64,000 nucleotides of DNA from Poriferisodalis sp965214215 (GTDB lineage Bacteria > Actinomycetota > Acidimicrobiia > Acidimicrobiales > Poriferisodalaceae). The notes under the pieces are model-generated. The model saw only the letters and a program-made list of their open reading frames with translations. It did no database searches and had not been told where the DNA came from. Position numbers and translations under genes: made by a program. Location of the stretch: the NCBI RefSeq assembly GCF_965214215.1, contig NZ_CBDCBD010000003.1, forward strand, positions 2,542,001-2,606,000, in the 5' to 3' direction. Positions 41,254 through 49,431 of this stretch are shown one piece after another (the first letter of the stretch is position 1; each line of letters starts with the position of its first letter).

Positions 41254-42847
41254 ATTTGTTCGAGTCCTGACTGAACTGCTGGGTCGCGATGTGGCGGAAC
41301 GCTGAGTATTTGGGCTGGTCGATCGCCACCTGGTGAGCGACTGAGGTGCGCAGGTAGTCCGCAAGACCCGGCGTGTCGAGTGGTATCGAGCCGTCTCGCA
41401 GGGCGTGAACGAGGCGCCACCGCAGCGCCGTGACCTGCTCGGCGACACCTGCGTCTCCAACCGGGTGTCCGTCGGCTGCCGCAGTGCCGGCACCGACCAG
41501 TCCAGTGAGCTGCTCGCGTTCGTATCGATGCATCTGGGGGCCGATGAGGCGTTCCCGCAGGGCGATGTCGATGGAGTTGCCGGCTACCAGCGCCAAGAAG
41601 TTCGTGCGACCGTCGGTGGCTTGGCGGACCTCGCCGTGGAGGAAGTCGCGGACGCTCTCCAGCAACTCGTCCACGCGAGGCATGTCGCCCGCTGCTGCGT
41701 GCGCGTCAGCGCTCGTGTGGCTGCCGCCGAGTGATGACGGCCCGCTCGCCCCGCGTCCGAAGTCGGCTTCGAGCAGGCCGAGTCCTGCGACCGCGGGCTG
41801 GAAATCCACCGGCCCCGGCATGATCAGGTTCACGCAGTCGAGCTGGCACTCCGAACTACGGCGTCCGATTCCCGGACGTTCCACCGTGGCGTCGGAGCCC
41901 GTCCGGTAGCGGTCGGCCATGCCCAGGCACCCGACTGCCCACCAGAACGATCCGAACACCTCCCAGTACTGCACGCGATCCCGATCGACGGCGTGACCTG
42001 CGACGTTCTCGTAGCCGGCGAAGAGGTCCTCGTAGTGACCAAAGCCGCCGACAGGCAGGTGCCGCTGCCCGAAGCGCCATGAGTTGGTGCACATCCAGCC
42101 CAGGTCACGCATCGGGTCGCCGATGTGAGCGGTCTCCCAGTCGAGCACCGCGTTCAGGCCTATATCGGCGTCCACCATGATGTTGCCGTTGCGGAAGTCG
42201 TTGTGCACCAGCGTCAATTGGACCGGTCCGCGCCCGGACAACTGCTCGCTCAGCCAGCGAGCGGCGTAATCAATCATGGGCTGCGGGGTCGGCAACTCCT
42301 TGTAGCGGTCCCACGTCTCGGTCAAGTAGTCGGCCGGCTCGAATTGCCGCAGCACCGACCTCAGGCCCGTAGCATCCACGTCGACGCTGTGGATGCGTGC
42401 CATCTCCTGGCCGCACTGGAATGCAAGCTGTTTGCGTGCCTCATCGAGATCGGGTGACCGGGCAATGCGAGCCCCGAGCGTCACTCCATCCAGCCACTCC
42501 ATGAGAAAGCCGGCGCCGACGCCGTCGGCAGGCTCGAGCACGTAGAGCACCTCGGGCTCAGGCACCCCTGCCGAGCGTGCTGTGCTCATGCACAGCGCCT
42601 CGGCAGCCACGCCGGTGACGTTGTCGCCCTCGCGGTCCTCGCCGTCGGGACCTCGACGAAGGCAGATTTCGAAGGACGCCTGGGGATCAGCAGCACGCCG
42701 GCAGCGCAGCCGGTACGTCTCCATGCTCGCCCCACCGCTGAGTCGCTCGGCATCCTCTAAGCGGGCGCAGTCAGCTATCTCGCGACGCAGTACCGCATCG
42801 AGCGCTTCGAAGAACTCGGGCACGGGGTGCGAACGGTCGCCGTTCAC
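41252..42847 (-). CDS. APH-family phosphotransferase fused to a DUF6285-like domain
   Basis: 531 aa from the GTG at 42847. The N-terminal ~340 residues are an aminoglycoside-phosphotransferase-type kinase of the ACAD10/choline-kinase-like group. It has RLSGGASMETYRL, the catalytic loop LVHNDFRNGNIMVD with HND, and the metal site LDWETAHIGDP. The last ~110 residues (DELLESVRDFLHGEVRQ onward) resemble the small DUF6285 domain, which is usually encoded by the adjacent gene. In many actinobacteria such pairs sit beside acyl-CoA dehydrogenases. The substrate is unknown. It follows the PhyH gene by 45 bp on the same strand. Confidence 0.75.
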   Translation of the reverse strand: MNGDRSHPVPEFFEALDAVLRREIADCARLEDAERLSGGASMETYRLRCRRAADPQASFEICLRRGPDGEDREGDNVTGVAAEALCMSTARSAGVPEPEVLYVLEPADGVGAGFLMEWLDGVTLGARIARSPDLDEARKQLAFQCGQEMARIHSVDVDATGLRSVLRQFEPADYLTETWDRYKELPTPQPMIDYAARWLSEQLSGRGPVQLTLVHNDFRNGNIMVDADIGLNAVLDWETAHIGDPMRDLGWMCTNSWRFGQRHLPVGGFGHYEDLFAGYENVAGHAVDRDRVQYWEVFGSFWWAVGCLGMADRYRTGSDATVERPGIGRRSSECQLDCVNLIMPGPVDFQPAVAGLGLLEADFGRGASGPSSLGGSHTSADAHAAAGDMPRVDELLESVRDFLHGEVRQATDGRTNFLALVAGNSIDIALRERLIGPQMHRYEREQLTGLVGAGTAAADGHPVGDAGVAEQVTALRWRLVHALRDGSIPLDTPGLADYLRTSVAHQVAIDQPKYSAFRHIATQQFSQDSNK

Positions 42848-42892
42848 GATGTGCCTGCTGGTCGGCGACCGGCCTTCCGGGGATTCAGCGGT

Positions 42893-43789
42893 TCAGCCGT
42901 CTTCCTGCTGGGAGCCGAAGATGGTGGGCGGGCCCTTGGCAGACCAGTCGGGCGCGCCGTGCATCTGACGGCCGTCGACAGTGAGCATCTGGGAGGCCTC
43001 GCCACCGCAGATGCGGCCTCCGCTCGAGCCCAGAACGCCGTTCGCCCCGATATGGCTGATCGGGTAGGAGTCGATGGCCGAGTAGGTCTGCAGCAGCAGG
43101 GGCCGGGGCCGGGGCGAGTTGTTCGGCAGCGATCCGTGAATCATGCAGCAGTTGTGGACGGTGATCGAGCCCGCCGGTCCACCCAGGTACACCATCTGGT
43201 CGAGGTCAAGCGTCGCGACATCGGCGTCAGCCATGGAACCCGCCCAGTTCCCGTCCGGTGCGTACTGGTCGAACAGCGGTCCGCGATGGCTGCCAGGAAG
43301 CACACCCATCGGGGACATCTCCGCGTCGACGTCTTCGAGGTAAACGCCAATAGTGAGCGGCGTGAAGTCTGTATGGGGCCAGAACTGGATGTCCTGGTGC
43401 CATTTCACTTCCTCGCCGCCGCCAGACCACTTGAAGTTCAGCTTGGAGTGGTGGTAGCGCACCGGCCCGCCGAGCAAGGCCGAGGCGAGCTGTGCAGGCG
43501 GACCTTCGAAGGTGAATCGTGCATAGCTCGGGTGCTGGTCGACCGGTGAGATGAGGCGCCGGAGCCGGGGCGCTTCTGGCGTGTGGGTGGGCTCAAGGTC
43601 GAACACCTTGCCCGAGGCAGTCTGCGAGCGGCTGGCCTCGATGAATTCTGCGGTCACGCTGCGAAGCTCGCCGAGCCAATCCGGTCCGACGAAGTTCGGC
43701 AGGCACAGATAGCCGTTCCTCTCGTAGTCGGCACGCTGGCTGTCTGAGATGGAATCGACGGAAGGCGCGGCAACATCGGCAAGTGTCAT
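42893..43789 (-). CDS. Phytanoyl-CoA dioxygenase (PhyH) family Fe(II)/2-oxoglutarate oxygenase
   Basis: 298 aa from the ATG at 43789. The double-stranded beta-helix oxygenase pattern is present: a YERNGYLCLPNF start, the iron-binding HxD in KWHQDIQFWPHTD, a central GVLPGSHRGPLFD, and a distal His in CCMIHGSLPNNS with a following Arg. Family members hydroxylate acyl-CoAs, small metabolites or natural-product scaffolds; the substrate cannot be inferred. A TACGGT motif (43797-43802, minus strand) ends seven bases before the ATG, suggesting a leaderless mRNA. Confidence 0.85.
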   Translation of the reverse strand: MTLADVAAPSVDSISDSQRADYERNGYLCLPNFVGPDWLGELRSVTAEFIEASRSQTASGKVFDLEPTHTPEAPRLRRLISPVDQHPSYARFTFEGPPAQLASALLGGPVRYHHSKLNFKWSGGGEEVKWHQDIQFWPHTDFTPLTIGVYLEDVDAEMSPMGVLPGSHRGPLFDQYAPDGNWAGSMADADVATLDLDQMVYLGGPAGSITVHNCCMIHGSLPNNSPRPRPLLLQTYSAIDSYPISHIGANGVLGSSGGRICGGEASQMLTVDGRQMHGAPDWSAKGPPTIFGSQQEDG

Positions 43790-43796
43790 GGCTCAA

Positions 43797-43802
43797 ACCG
43801 TA
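43797..43802 (-). promoter_or_regulatory. Candidate -10 element (TACGGT) for the PhyH gene
   Basis: On the minus strand TACGGT is followed by seven bases and the ATG at 43789. It faces the divergent TAGGGT element at 43881-43886 across about 80 bp, so both divergent genes may be leaderless. Confidence 0.42.
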
Positions 43803-43880
43803 CCGGGCGATGAAGTCTCGATTCTGTGTGCAGAAGCCAACGCCGCTGCAATGGATCGCTCGCCGAGGCGGCCGGTTGCT

Positions 43881-43886
43881 TAGGGT
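43881..43886 (+). promoter_or_regulatory. Candidate -10 element (TAGGGT) for the dihydroorotase-family gene
   Basis: TAGGGT is followed by six bases and the GTG at 43893, with no Shine-Dalgarno sequence between them. Confidence 0.4.
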
Positions 43887-43892
43887 GAGTCG

Positions 43893-45194
43893 GTGGCTGC
43901 GGATCTGGTGATTTCTGGTGGTCGGCTGGTTGGTCGGGTCGGTACCGATGAACCGGTCGATGTAGTGGTCACTGATGGCCGCATCGCTGCGGTCGTTCCG
44001 TGCGGGGAGGCTCCGCAGGCGCAGCGGACGCTGGACGCGTCAGATGCTTGGGTCATGCCCGGGTTTGTTGACATCCAGGTGCACTTCCGCACGCCGGGCG
44101 GCACCGACAGCGAAGACATTGCGTCCGGTGCCGCCGGTGCGGCGATGGGCGGCGTCACAGCCTGCGTGATGATGCCCAACACGACTCCGCCCATCGATAC
44201 GCCCGACATGGTTCGCGACGTGCTCGCGCTGGCCGCCGGTGCGCCGTGCGATGTTCGCACGTCGGCCGCCATTAGCGCGGGACGGGCGGGGGAGCGGCTC
44301 GCCGACCTTCCGGCGCTCTATCGCGTGGGTGTGCGCGTGTTCACCGACGACGGTGATTGCGTGGCCGATGACGCGCTGATGGAGGCCGCTCTGGAGGCGA
44401 CCACCGAACTGCCCGGAGCAGTGATCAGCCAGCATGCGGAAGATCCCGCGATAGTTGCTGGGGGAGTCATCAACGCCGGCGGTGTCGCCGAGCGACTGGG
44501 TGTGCGAGGGCGCCCCGCACACGCAGAAGTGTCCGTGGTCCACCGTGACATCGAGCTAGCCCGGCGAACGGGCGGTCGATACCACGTCCTGCACATCTCC
44601 ACGGCCGCAGCCATGCAGTTGGTCGCAGAGGCAAAGAGAGACGGGGTCGCGGTGACCGCCGAGGTGACACCGCAACACTTGGTACTCACCGAAGACGATG
44701 TCGAGCGGCTCGGCACGACCGCCAAGATGAATCCGCCCTTGCGACTGGCAAGCGACGTCACCGCACTGCGTCGAGCCATAGTCGACGGTTCCCTGGACGC
44801 TGTTGCGACCGATCACGCACCGCATCATCCGGCGTTGAAGGATCGGCCGCTCGCCGACGCCCCGCCAGGCATGATCGGGGTGGAGACGATGGCATCGGTG
44901 GTGTGGTCGGAGCTCGTGGCCTCTGGACAGATGTCGCCGGGTCGGTTCGTTGAGGTCGTCTCGACAGCGCCCGCCAAGATCGCTGGCATCGCCGACCATG
45001 GCCAGCCCATTACGGCCGGTTCGCGGGCGAATGTGACGGTGTTCGATGCGGCCGAGAGGTGGACCGTCCAGGCCGAGACGCTGCAGTCGCGAAGTCTCAA
45101 CTCGCCCTGGGCGGGCCGCACGCTGACCGGACGTGTGCGTCACACCGTGCTGGCGGGCCGCCCGGTCGTCGTGGGGTCTGAGCTGAGCGGCTGA
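43893..45194 (+). CDS. Dihydroorotase/hydantoinase-family amidohydrolase
   Basis: 433 aa from the GTG at 43893. It is a cyclic amidohydrolase of the type I dihydroorotase group. Seen in order: PGFVDIQVHFRTPG, MMPNTTPP, FTDDGDCV with the position of the bridging residue, ISQHAED (metal His), LHISTAAA (metal His), KMNPPLR and the catalytic Asp in AVATDHAPHH. The first metal motif is DxQxH, not the usual DxHxH: one of the two N-terminal metal ligands is Gln. I believe such variants occur in part of the family. No pyrimidine genes are adjacent, so a different ring-amide substrate is possible. Confidence 0.75.
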   Translation: MAADLVISGGRLVGRVGTDEPVDVVVTDGRIAAVVPCGEAPQAQRTLDASDAWVMPGFVDIQVHFRTPGGTDSEDIASGAAGAAMGGVTACVMMPNTTPPIDTPDMVRDVLALAAGAPCDVRTSAAISAGRAGERLADLPALYRVGVRVFTDDGDCVADDALMEAALEATTELPGAVISQHAEDPAIVAGGVINAGGVAERLGVRGRPAHAEVSVVHRDIELARRTGGRYHVLHISTAAAMQLVAEAKRDGVAVTAEVTPQHLVLTEDDVERLGTTAKMNPPLRLASDVTALRRAIVDGSLDAVATDHAPHHPALKDRPLADAPPGMIGVETMASVVWSELVASGQMSPGRFVEVVSTAPAKIAGIADHGQPITAGSRANVTVFDAAERWTVQAETLQSRSLNSPWAGRTLTGRVRHTVLAGRPVVVGSELSG

Positions 45195-45201
45195 GTGGCG
45201 C

Positions 45202-46392
45202 TTACCAGGCGCCCGCCTCGCGCCAGCGTTCGAGATCTTCCCATTCGACGCCCGCTTCGAGCAGTACTTCCTCGGTGTGCTGGCCGAGTTCGGCCACATC
45301 GATGCCGAGCCGCGTGGGTGTGTCCGACATAGCAATGGGGCAGCCCACCCAAGTCTGGGTGCCCCACTCGTCATGGTCAGCCTTCACCAGGTAATCGTTG
45401 GCGTACGGCTGCTCGTTTGCCACCACCTCCGAATGGCTGCGGACGGCGCAGAACCGCTGTGCTTCGGCTTCGAGTCGCTTCGACCATTCCTCGGTGGAAC
45501 GTGTGGCGAATACCTCTGCGAAGAACGCTCGCAGCTCAAGTGCCACCTCCCGTGGCACGAAATAGGCATTCCACGTGGGATGGTCTTCGAGGTCGGGGCG
45601 CTCGATGACCCGGCACATGCCTGGCCACAGATGCTCAGGGCAGCCAGCCATGGCAATGGCGCCGTCAGAGGTGGGAAATACGCCGTACAACGCGTGCACC
45701 AACGGGTGGCCGCCGTTGGATCGGCCTGCTTCCTCACCGGTCAGCAGCAAATGTGTGTACTCCACTGCTTGCAGCCAGATCTGCCCGCCGAGCAGGCTGA
45801 CATCGACCCGCTGCCCCCGACCCGTGCGTTCGCGGGCGTACAACGCTGCGAGAATTCCGGTTTGCAGGTTCTGCGCCCCGCAATGGTCGGCCACGAGTGC
45901 TCCATACGTCGACAGCGGCCCGCCGTCGAAGCCGCTGGAGGCGATCACGCCGCCGGAAGCCTGCCCTGCGATGTCAGCACCTTCACGGTCCGCCTCAGGG
46001 CCGTACGGACCCAAGAAGCTGCCGGCAGCCCAGATGATGCCCGGGTTCACTGAGGCGAGGTCGTCGTATCCCAAGCCCCATTCGTCGAGCGTGCCCGGCT
46101 TGAAGTTCGACAGGACCACATCGGCGTTCTCCACGAGCTTCAGGAACGCCTCGCGGCCTGCGTCGACACGCAGGTCGAGCGTGACCGAGCGCTTGCCTCG
46201 ATTGCACGCGATGTACACCGAGGAGTGGCCGTAGTCCTCCAGGATGTCGACGTGGCGACCGACGTCGCCGATCTGGGGCAATTCGATCTTGATGACCTCG
46301 GCGCCCAGTCCGTGCAGCATGGCGCCGGCTTGCGGCCCTTGTACCAGCGTGGACAGATCCAGAATGCGTACGCCATCGAGTGCGCCGGCCAT
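45202..46392 (-). CDS. Class III CoA-transferase (CaiB/BaiF family)
   Basis: 396 aa from the ATG at 46392, which has AAAGGGGAAACC immediately upstream. It moves CoA between carboxylic acids through a covalent aspartyl intermediate. Typical segments: GVRILDLSTLVQGPQAGAML, HGLGAEVIKIE, NRGKRSVTLDLRV, ADVVLSNFKPGT and the AALYARERTGRGQRVDVSLL helix. The substrate acids are unknown. It is convergent with the dihydroorotase-family gene (7-bp gap). Confidence 0.9.
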   Translation of the reverse strand: MAGALDGVRILDLSTLVQGPQAGAMLHGLGAEVIKIELPQIGDVGRHVDILEDYGHSSVYIACNRGKRSVTLDLRVDAGREAFLKLVENADVVLSNFKPGTLDEWGLGYDDLASVNPGIIWAAGSFLGPYGPEADREGADIAGQASGGVIASSGFDGGPLSTYGALVADHCGAQNLQTGILAALYARERTGRGQRVDVSLLGGQIWLQAVEYTHLLLTGEEAGRSNGGHPLVHALYGVFPTSDGAIAMAGCPEHLWPGMCRVIERPDLEDHPTWNAYFVPREVALELRAFFAEVFATRSTEEWSKRLEAEAQRFCAVRSHSEVVANEQPYANDYLVKADHDEWGTQTWVGCPIAMSDTPTRLGIDVAELGQHTEEVLLEAGVEWEDLERWREAGAW

Positions 46393-46570
46393 GGTTTCCC
46401 CTTTGTCGCGGTGGTTTGTTGGCAACTGGTGAAGATGGTACTGAGCAGTCGGTGACCCACCTGTCCGTCAGCCGCCCGCCCGCCAGCCACCCGCCCGCCA
46501 CCCGTTCGACATGAATGACTGCCCGTTTGCAGTGCGCCAATACAGGCTGCGGCTGCGAGAATGGAACGCC

Positions 46571-46897
46571 GTGACCGGGACCGCAGCCGCAACAGCTTCG
46601 GAGCTAGACGAGGCATCTGCGCGCACGCTGCGGTTCTCGATTCTCATCTCTGCCATCCGCTGCACGCTGACCTATGTGCTGTTGCCGTTCGTGGCCCCGT
46701 TCGTCGGGCTGGCACCCGGGGTCGGGCCCGCAGTCGGCATACCCATTGCGCTGGTCGCGCTCTGGGCCAACGTCGCCAGCATCAAACGGCACTGGCACTC
46801 CGATCACCGTTGGAAGTGGCCGGTGAGCGTGCTCAACGTGGGGATCATCGTGTTGCTGGTGATCCTGCTGATCCTGGACGTGGGAGAGCTCCTGTAG
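46571..46897 (+). CDS. Small actinobacterial membrane protein
   Basis: 108 aa from the GTG at 46571; an ATG at 46511 would add 20 residues with no evident feature. Three hydrophobic helices are visible: CTLTYVLLPFVAPFVGLAP, VGIPIALVALWANVASI and VLNVGIIVLLVILLILDVG. A conserved-looking basic segment RHWHSDHRWKW sits between helices two and three. The arrangement recalls a family of uncharacterised actinobacterial membrane proteins. A perfect 7-bp inverted repeat lies just after the stop. Confidence 0.65.
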   Translation: MTGTAAATASELDEASARTLRFSILISAIRCTLTYVLLPFVAPFVGLAPGVGPAVGIPIALVALWANVASIKRHWHSDHRWKWPVSVLNVGIIVLLVILLILDVGELL

Positions 46898-46906
46898 CAC
46901 TCGACG

Positions 46907-46928
46907 CCCAGCGGGCACCGGCGCTGGG
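46907..46928 (+). terminator. Hairpin after the small membrane-protein gene, possible terminator
   Basis: CCCAGCG and CGCTGGG form a perfect 7-bp stem around an 8-base loop, nine bases after the stop codon. No U tract follows, so it is at best a weak intrinsic terminator or a transcript-stabilising hairpin. Confidence 0.4.
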
Positions 46929-47087
46929 TCTCGAACCCGACCGGAGCTGCGAGGCGATTATCCGCGTCTGTATCGAAGACGATCTCGCCGCGCGCTGAGA
47001 GCACGTGCGGACGGGCGCACCAGGTTGCGCTGGGCCGGTGCGCACGTGTCACCGCTCAGGGTCGCGCGTTTGGCACACTGGCTAGAC

Positions 47088-47129
47088 ATGCGGGTACATG
47101 TCCTGGCGGCTGCTGCGGCGGCGCTGTGA
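47088..47129 (+). CDS. Tiny open frame coupled to serA, possible leader peptide
   Basis: A 13-codon frame encodes MRVHVLAAAAAAL and ends in a TGA that overlaps the GTG start of the downstream gene (GTGA at 47126-47129). The run of six alanines is unusual. Short frames coupled this way can reinitiate ribosomes on the next gene. It could equally be chance in a GC-rich region; no Shine-Dalgarno sequence is visible. Confidence 0.25.
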   Translation: MRVHVLAAAAAAL

Positions 47130-48373
47130 CCGCCAACCCTGTCCTCGCGGTGACGCCGATGCGCATTCTGTTTGCCGACAAGATCGATCCCGGTCGTCTG
47201 GGCCGTCTCGAGGCTGCGGGGCACGTGTGCATCGTGAAGCCCGAGTTGACCGCTGACGATCTCGCCTCCCATATCGAAGATGTCGAGGTCCTCGTTGTGC
47301 GAAGCACCGAGGTGAAGCGCACGGTGTTTAAGGCCGCGAACCGGCTCGCCATGGTGCTGCGCGCCGGTGCCGGCACCGACACGATCGACTGCGACGGGGC
47401 TGCCAAGTTCGGAATCTATGTCTGCAATGTGCCTGGCCGAAATGCTGTGGCGGTTGCCGAGTTGACCATGGGCTTGCTGCTGGCGGTCGATCGGCAGATT
47501 CCTGATGCCACCTCAGATCTGCACGAAGGCCGCTGGAACAAGGCCTCCTACATGGGTGCCACGGGTCTGAAGGGGCGCCAGATGGCGATCGTGGGCATGG
47601 GCGCCATCGGCATCGAGGTGGCTCGCCGCGCAGCGGCCTTCGGCATCGGGCTCTCGGCGCTCTACCGCTCGGATCGCTCTCGTGCCCTGCTGGCCGAGAT
47701 GAAGCAGCTCGAGATCCAGATCCATCCCGACTGGGACAGCCTGCTGGCCAGTGCCGACATCGTGTCGGTGCACCTGCCTGCCACGCCCGAGACATGTGGC
47801 CTTGTCGATGCAGAGTTCCTGGCGAAGATGCCTGACGGTGCCATCCTGCTCAACACCTCCCGCGGCGAGATCGTGGACGAATCGGCGCTGCTGCGAGCGC
47901 TCGACGAGCGAGCCATGCGCGCAGGGCTCGACGTGTTCTGCGAGGAACCGCCCGGTACCGATCCGGACTGGCGCTCGCCGCTTGCGTCCCACCCGCGCGT
48001 CACCGGCACGCATCACATCGGTGCATCCACGGTGCAAGCCTCCGAGGACATTGCTGACGGCGTCGTCGAAGTGCTCGAGGCCTTCACTGCAGGTGACGTC
48101 GTAAATTGCGTCAACCGGGCGGAGCGACCGCTGGGTCGCAGCACGATCGTCGTCCGCCACCGTGATCAAGTGGGCGTGCTGGCGGGCATTCTCATGGCGT
48201 TGCGCGCCAGCGGCATCAACGTGCAGCAGATGCGCAACGAGATCCTGGCCGGACCGAAGCACCACGCAGCAGTGGCGACGATCCGGGTGTCTCGCCGCCC
48301 GTCGCGCAAGGTGCTCGACGAGCTCGCCGAGATGGAAGCCGTTTACGGCGTCCGTCTCATCAACTCAGGCTGA
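47126..48373 (+). CDS. serA: D-3-phosphoglycerate dehydrogenase-like oxidoreductase with ACT domain
   Basis: 415 aa from the GTG at 47126; an ATG at 47159 (MRILFADKIDPGRL) is an equally good start. It resembles SerA, which makes 3-phosphohydroxypyruvate for serine synthesis. The D-2-hydroxyacid dehydrogenase pattern is present: VVRSTEVKRTVF, RAGAGTDTID, NVAVAELTMG-type segment, the NAD-binding VGMGAIGIEVARRA, LNTSRGEIVDESAL with catalytic Arg, the Glu in LDVFCEEPP and the His in GTHHIGAST. The C-terminal ~75 residues (IVVRHRDQVGVLAGILMAL) form an ACT domain. Serine feeds the one-carbon pool, matching the C1 genes downstream. Confidence 0.85.
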   Translation: MTANPVLAVTPMRILFADKIDPGRLGRLEAAGHVCIVKPELTADDLASHIEDVEVLVVRSTEVKRTVFKAANRLAMVLRAGAGTDTIDCDGAAKFGIYVCNVPGRNAVAVAELTMGLLLAVDRQIPDATSDLHEGRWNKASYMGATGLKGRQMAIVGMGAIGIEVARRAAAFGIGLSALYRSDRSRALLAEMKQLEIQIHPDWDSLLASADIVSVHLPATPETCGLVDAEFLAKMPDGAILLNTSRGEIVDESALLRALDERAMRAGLDVFCEEPPGTDPDWRSPLASHPRVTGTHHIGASTVQASEDIADGVVEVLEAFTAGDVVNCVNRAERPLGRSTIVVRHRDQVGVLAGILMALRASGINVQQMRNEILAGPKHHAAVATIRVSRRPSRKVLDELAEMEAVYGVRLINSG

Positions 48374-48447
48374 GCCCTCGGGCTTCCATCGACCTGCTCG
48401 GCTGGAGCGGCTCAGCGGTCCCGCTAGCAGTGTCGGATACCTCTCGA

Positions 48448-49419
48448 TCAGGAGCTGTGCCCCGAACCCCCTGCCAAGGCCCCATCGCGCCAGGCGACCG
48501 TGTCGGCGATCGCGTTGAAGGTGAATACGTGCAGACCGGCGATGTCGAGCCGCTCTGCATGGGGCGCAACTTGGTCGACCAACTCGCTCGGGTCATAGCC
48601 GCCGGGGCGTAGCAGGCGTGTAACCGCCCCGGTGTTCTTGCGCAGGTAGCGCAGGGATGCTCCGACGCCCAGGCGGCTGCCGATCCGCAGCAGTCGTGCC
48701 GGATCAACCGCTCCGGGAATGCCGAGGTGGACCGGAAGGGTGAGCCCGCTGTCACGCTCAGCCGCTAGCCACTGAACGATGGCCTTGGGGTGAAAACACA
48801 TCTGGGTGGCTGCATGGCCCTCGATGCCCGCCTCGGCCAACAGCACCTGCTTGACATGCAATGCCTCGTGCAGAACGGCATCGGTGATCAGCGCATGACC
48901 CTCGGGATAGGAAGTGACGCCGATGTGAAGGAGCGAGTGGCTGACCTCGCGCAGCGCCTCCAGCAGCCCGACGGCGCTGTCGAATGGGCCGGCCGGCGAC
49001 GTGACGTCGCCGCCGACGAGAAAGATCTCGTTGAGGCCCATTGACTCGATGCGGCCCAGCAGCTCTTCGAGGTGATCACGGCTCGCGACCATGCGAGCCG
49101 CTACGTGGGGCACGGGGCGGTGACCCAACGCACACAGCTCGGCGGTCAGATCCAGTGTGTCCTCAAGCGTCTTGGAGGCCGATGCCGTCACTGACACCGC
49201 AGAAGACGCAGGCAGGTGCGGCAGTTGCTCGGCCAAGCTGCGCAGCGGGATGAGCTCCCACTGCGCGTGGTCCAGCAAGCGACGGCGCTCGGCACCATCC
49301 CTCTTGGCGAGCGGACGGCGACGGCTCGACATACGCCGGCCGGCTGATGACTTCGCCGGGAGAGTGCGCCATGCGTTCAGCCAACTCGGCGTCCGGTCCG
49401 AGGTCAGAAATGTGAACAC
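48448..49419 (-). CDS. Methylenetetrahydrofolate reductase-like protein
   Basis: 323 aa from the GTG at 49419, supported by GGAGCGG just upstream and placed 12 bp after the fhs stop; an ATG at 49332 is an alternative. The FAD-dependent TIM barrel of MetF is recognisable: QWELIPLRS with the Glu equivalent to the catalytic Glu of the YEFFPP motif, a PHVAARM segment, FLVGGDVTSPAGPFDSA (the RGD-type loop) and IGVTSYPEGH. The family reduces methylene-THF to methyl-THF; some members near methyl-THF-forming demethylases run with other partners. Sequence is divergent from canonical MetF, so the direction and acceptor are uncertain. Confidence 0.75.
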   Translation of the reverse strand: MFTFLTSDRTPSWLNAWRTLPAKSSAGRRMSSRRRPLAKRDGAERRRLLDHAQWELIPLRSLAEQLPHLPASSAVSVTASASKTLEDTLDLTAELCALGHRPVPHVAARMVASRDHLEELLGRIESMGLNEIFLVGGDVTSPAGPFDSAVGLLEALREVSHSLLHIGVTSYPEGHALITDAVLHEALHVKQVLLAEAGIEGHAATQMCFHPKAIVQWLAAERDSGLTLPVHLGIPGAVDPARLLRIGSRLGVGASLRYLRKNTGAVTRLLRPGGYDPSELVDQVAPHAERLDIAGLHVFTFNAIADTVAWRDGALAGGSGHSS

Positions 49420-49431
49420 GATCCGCTCCGT

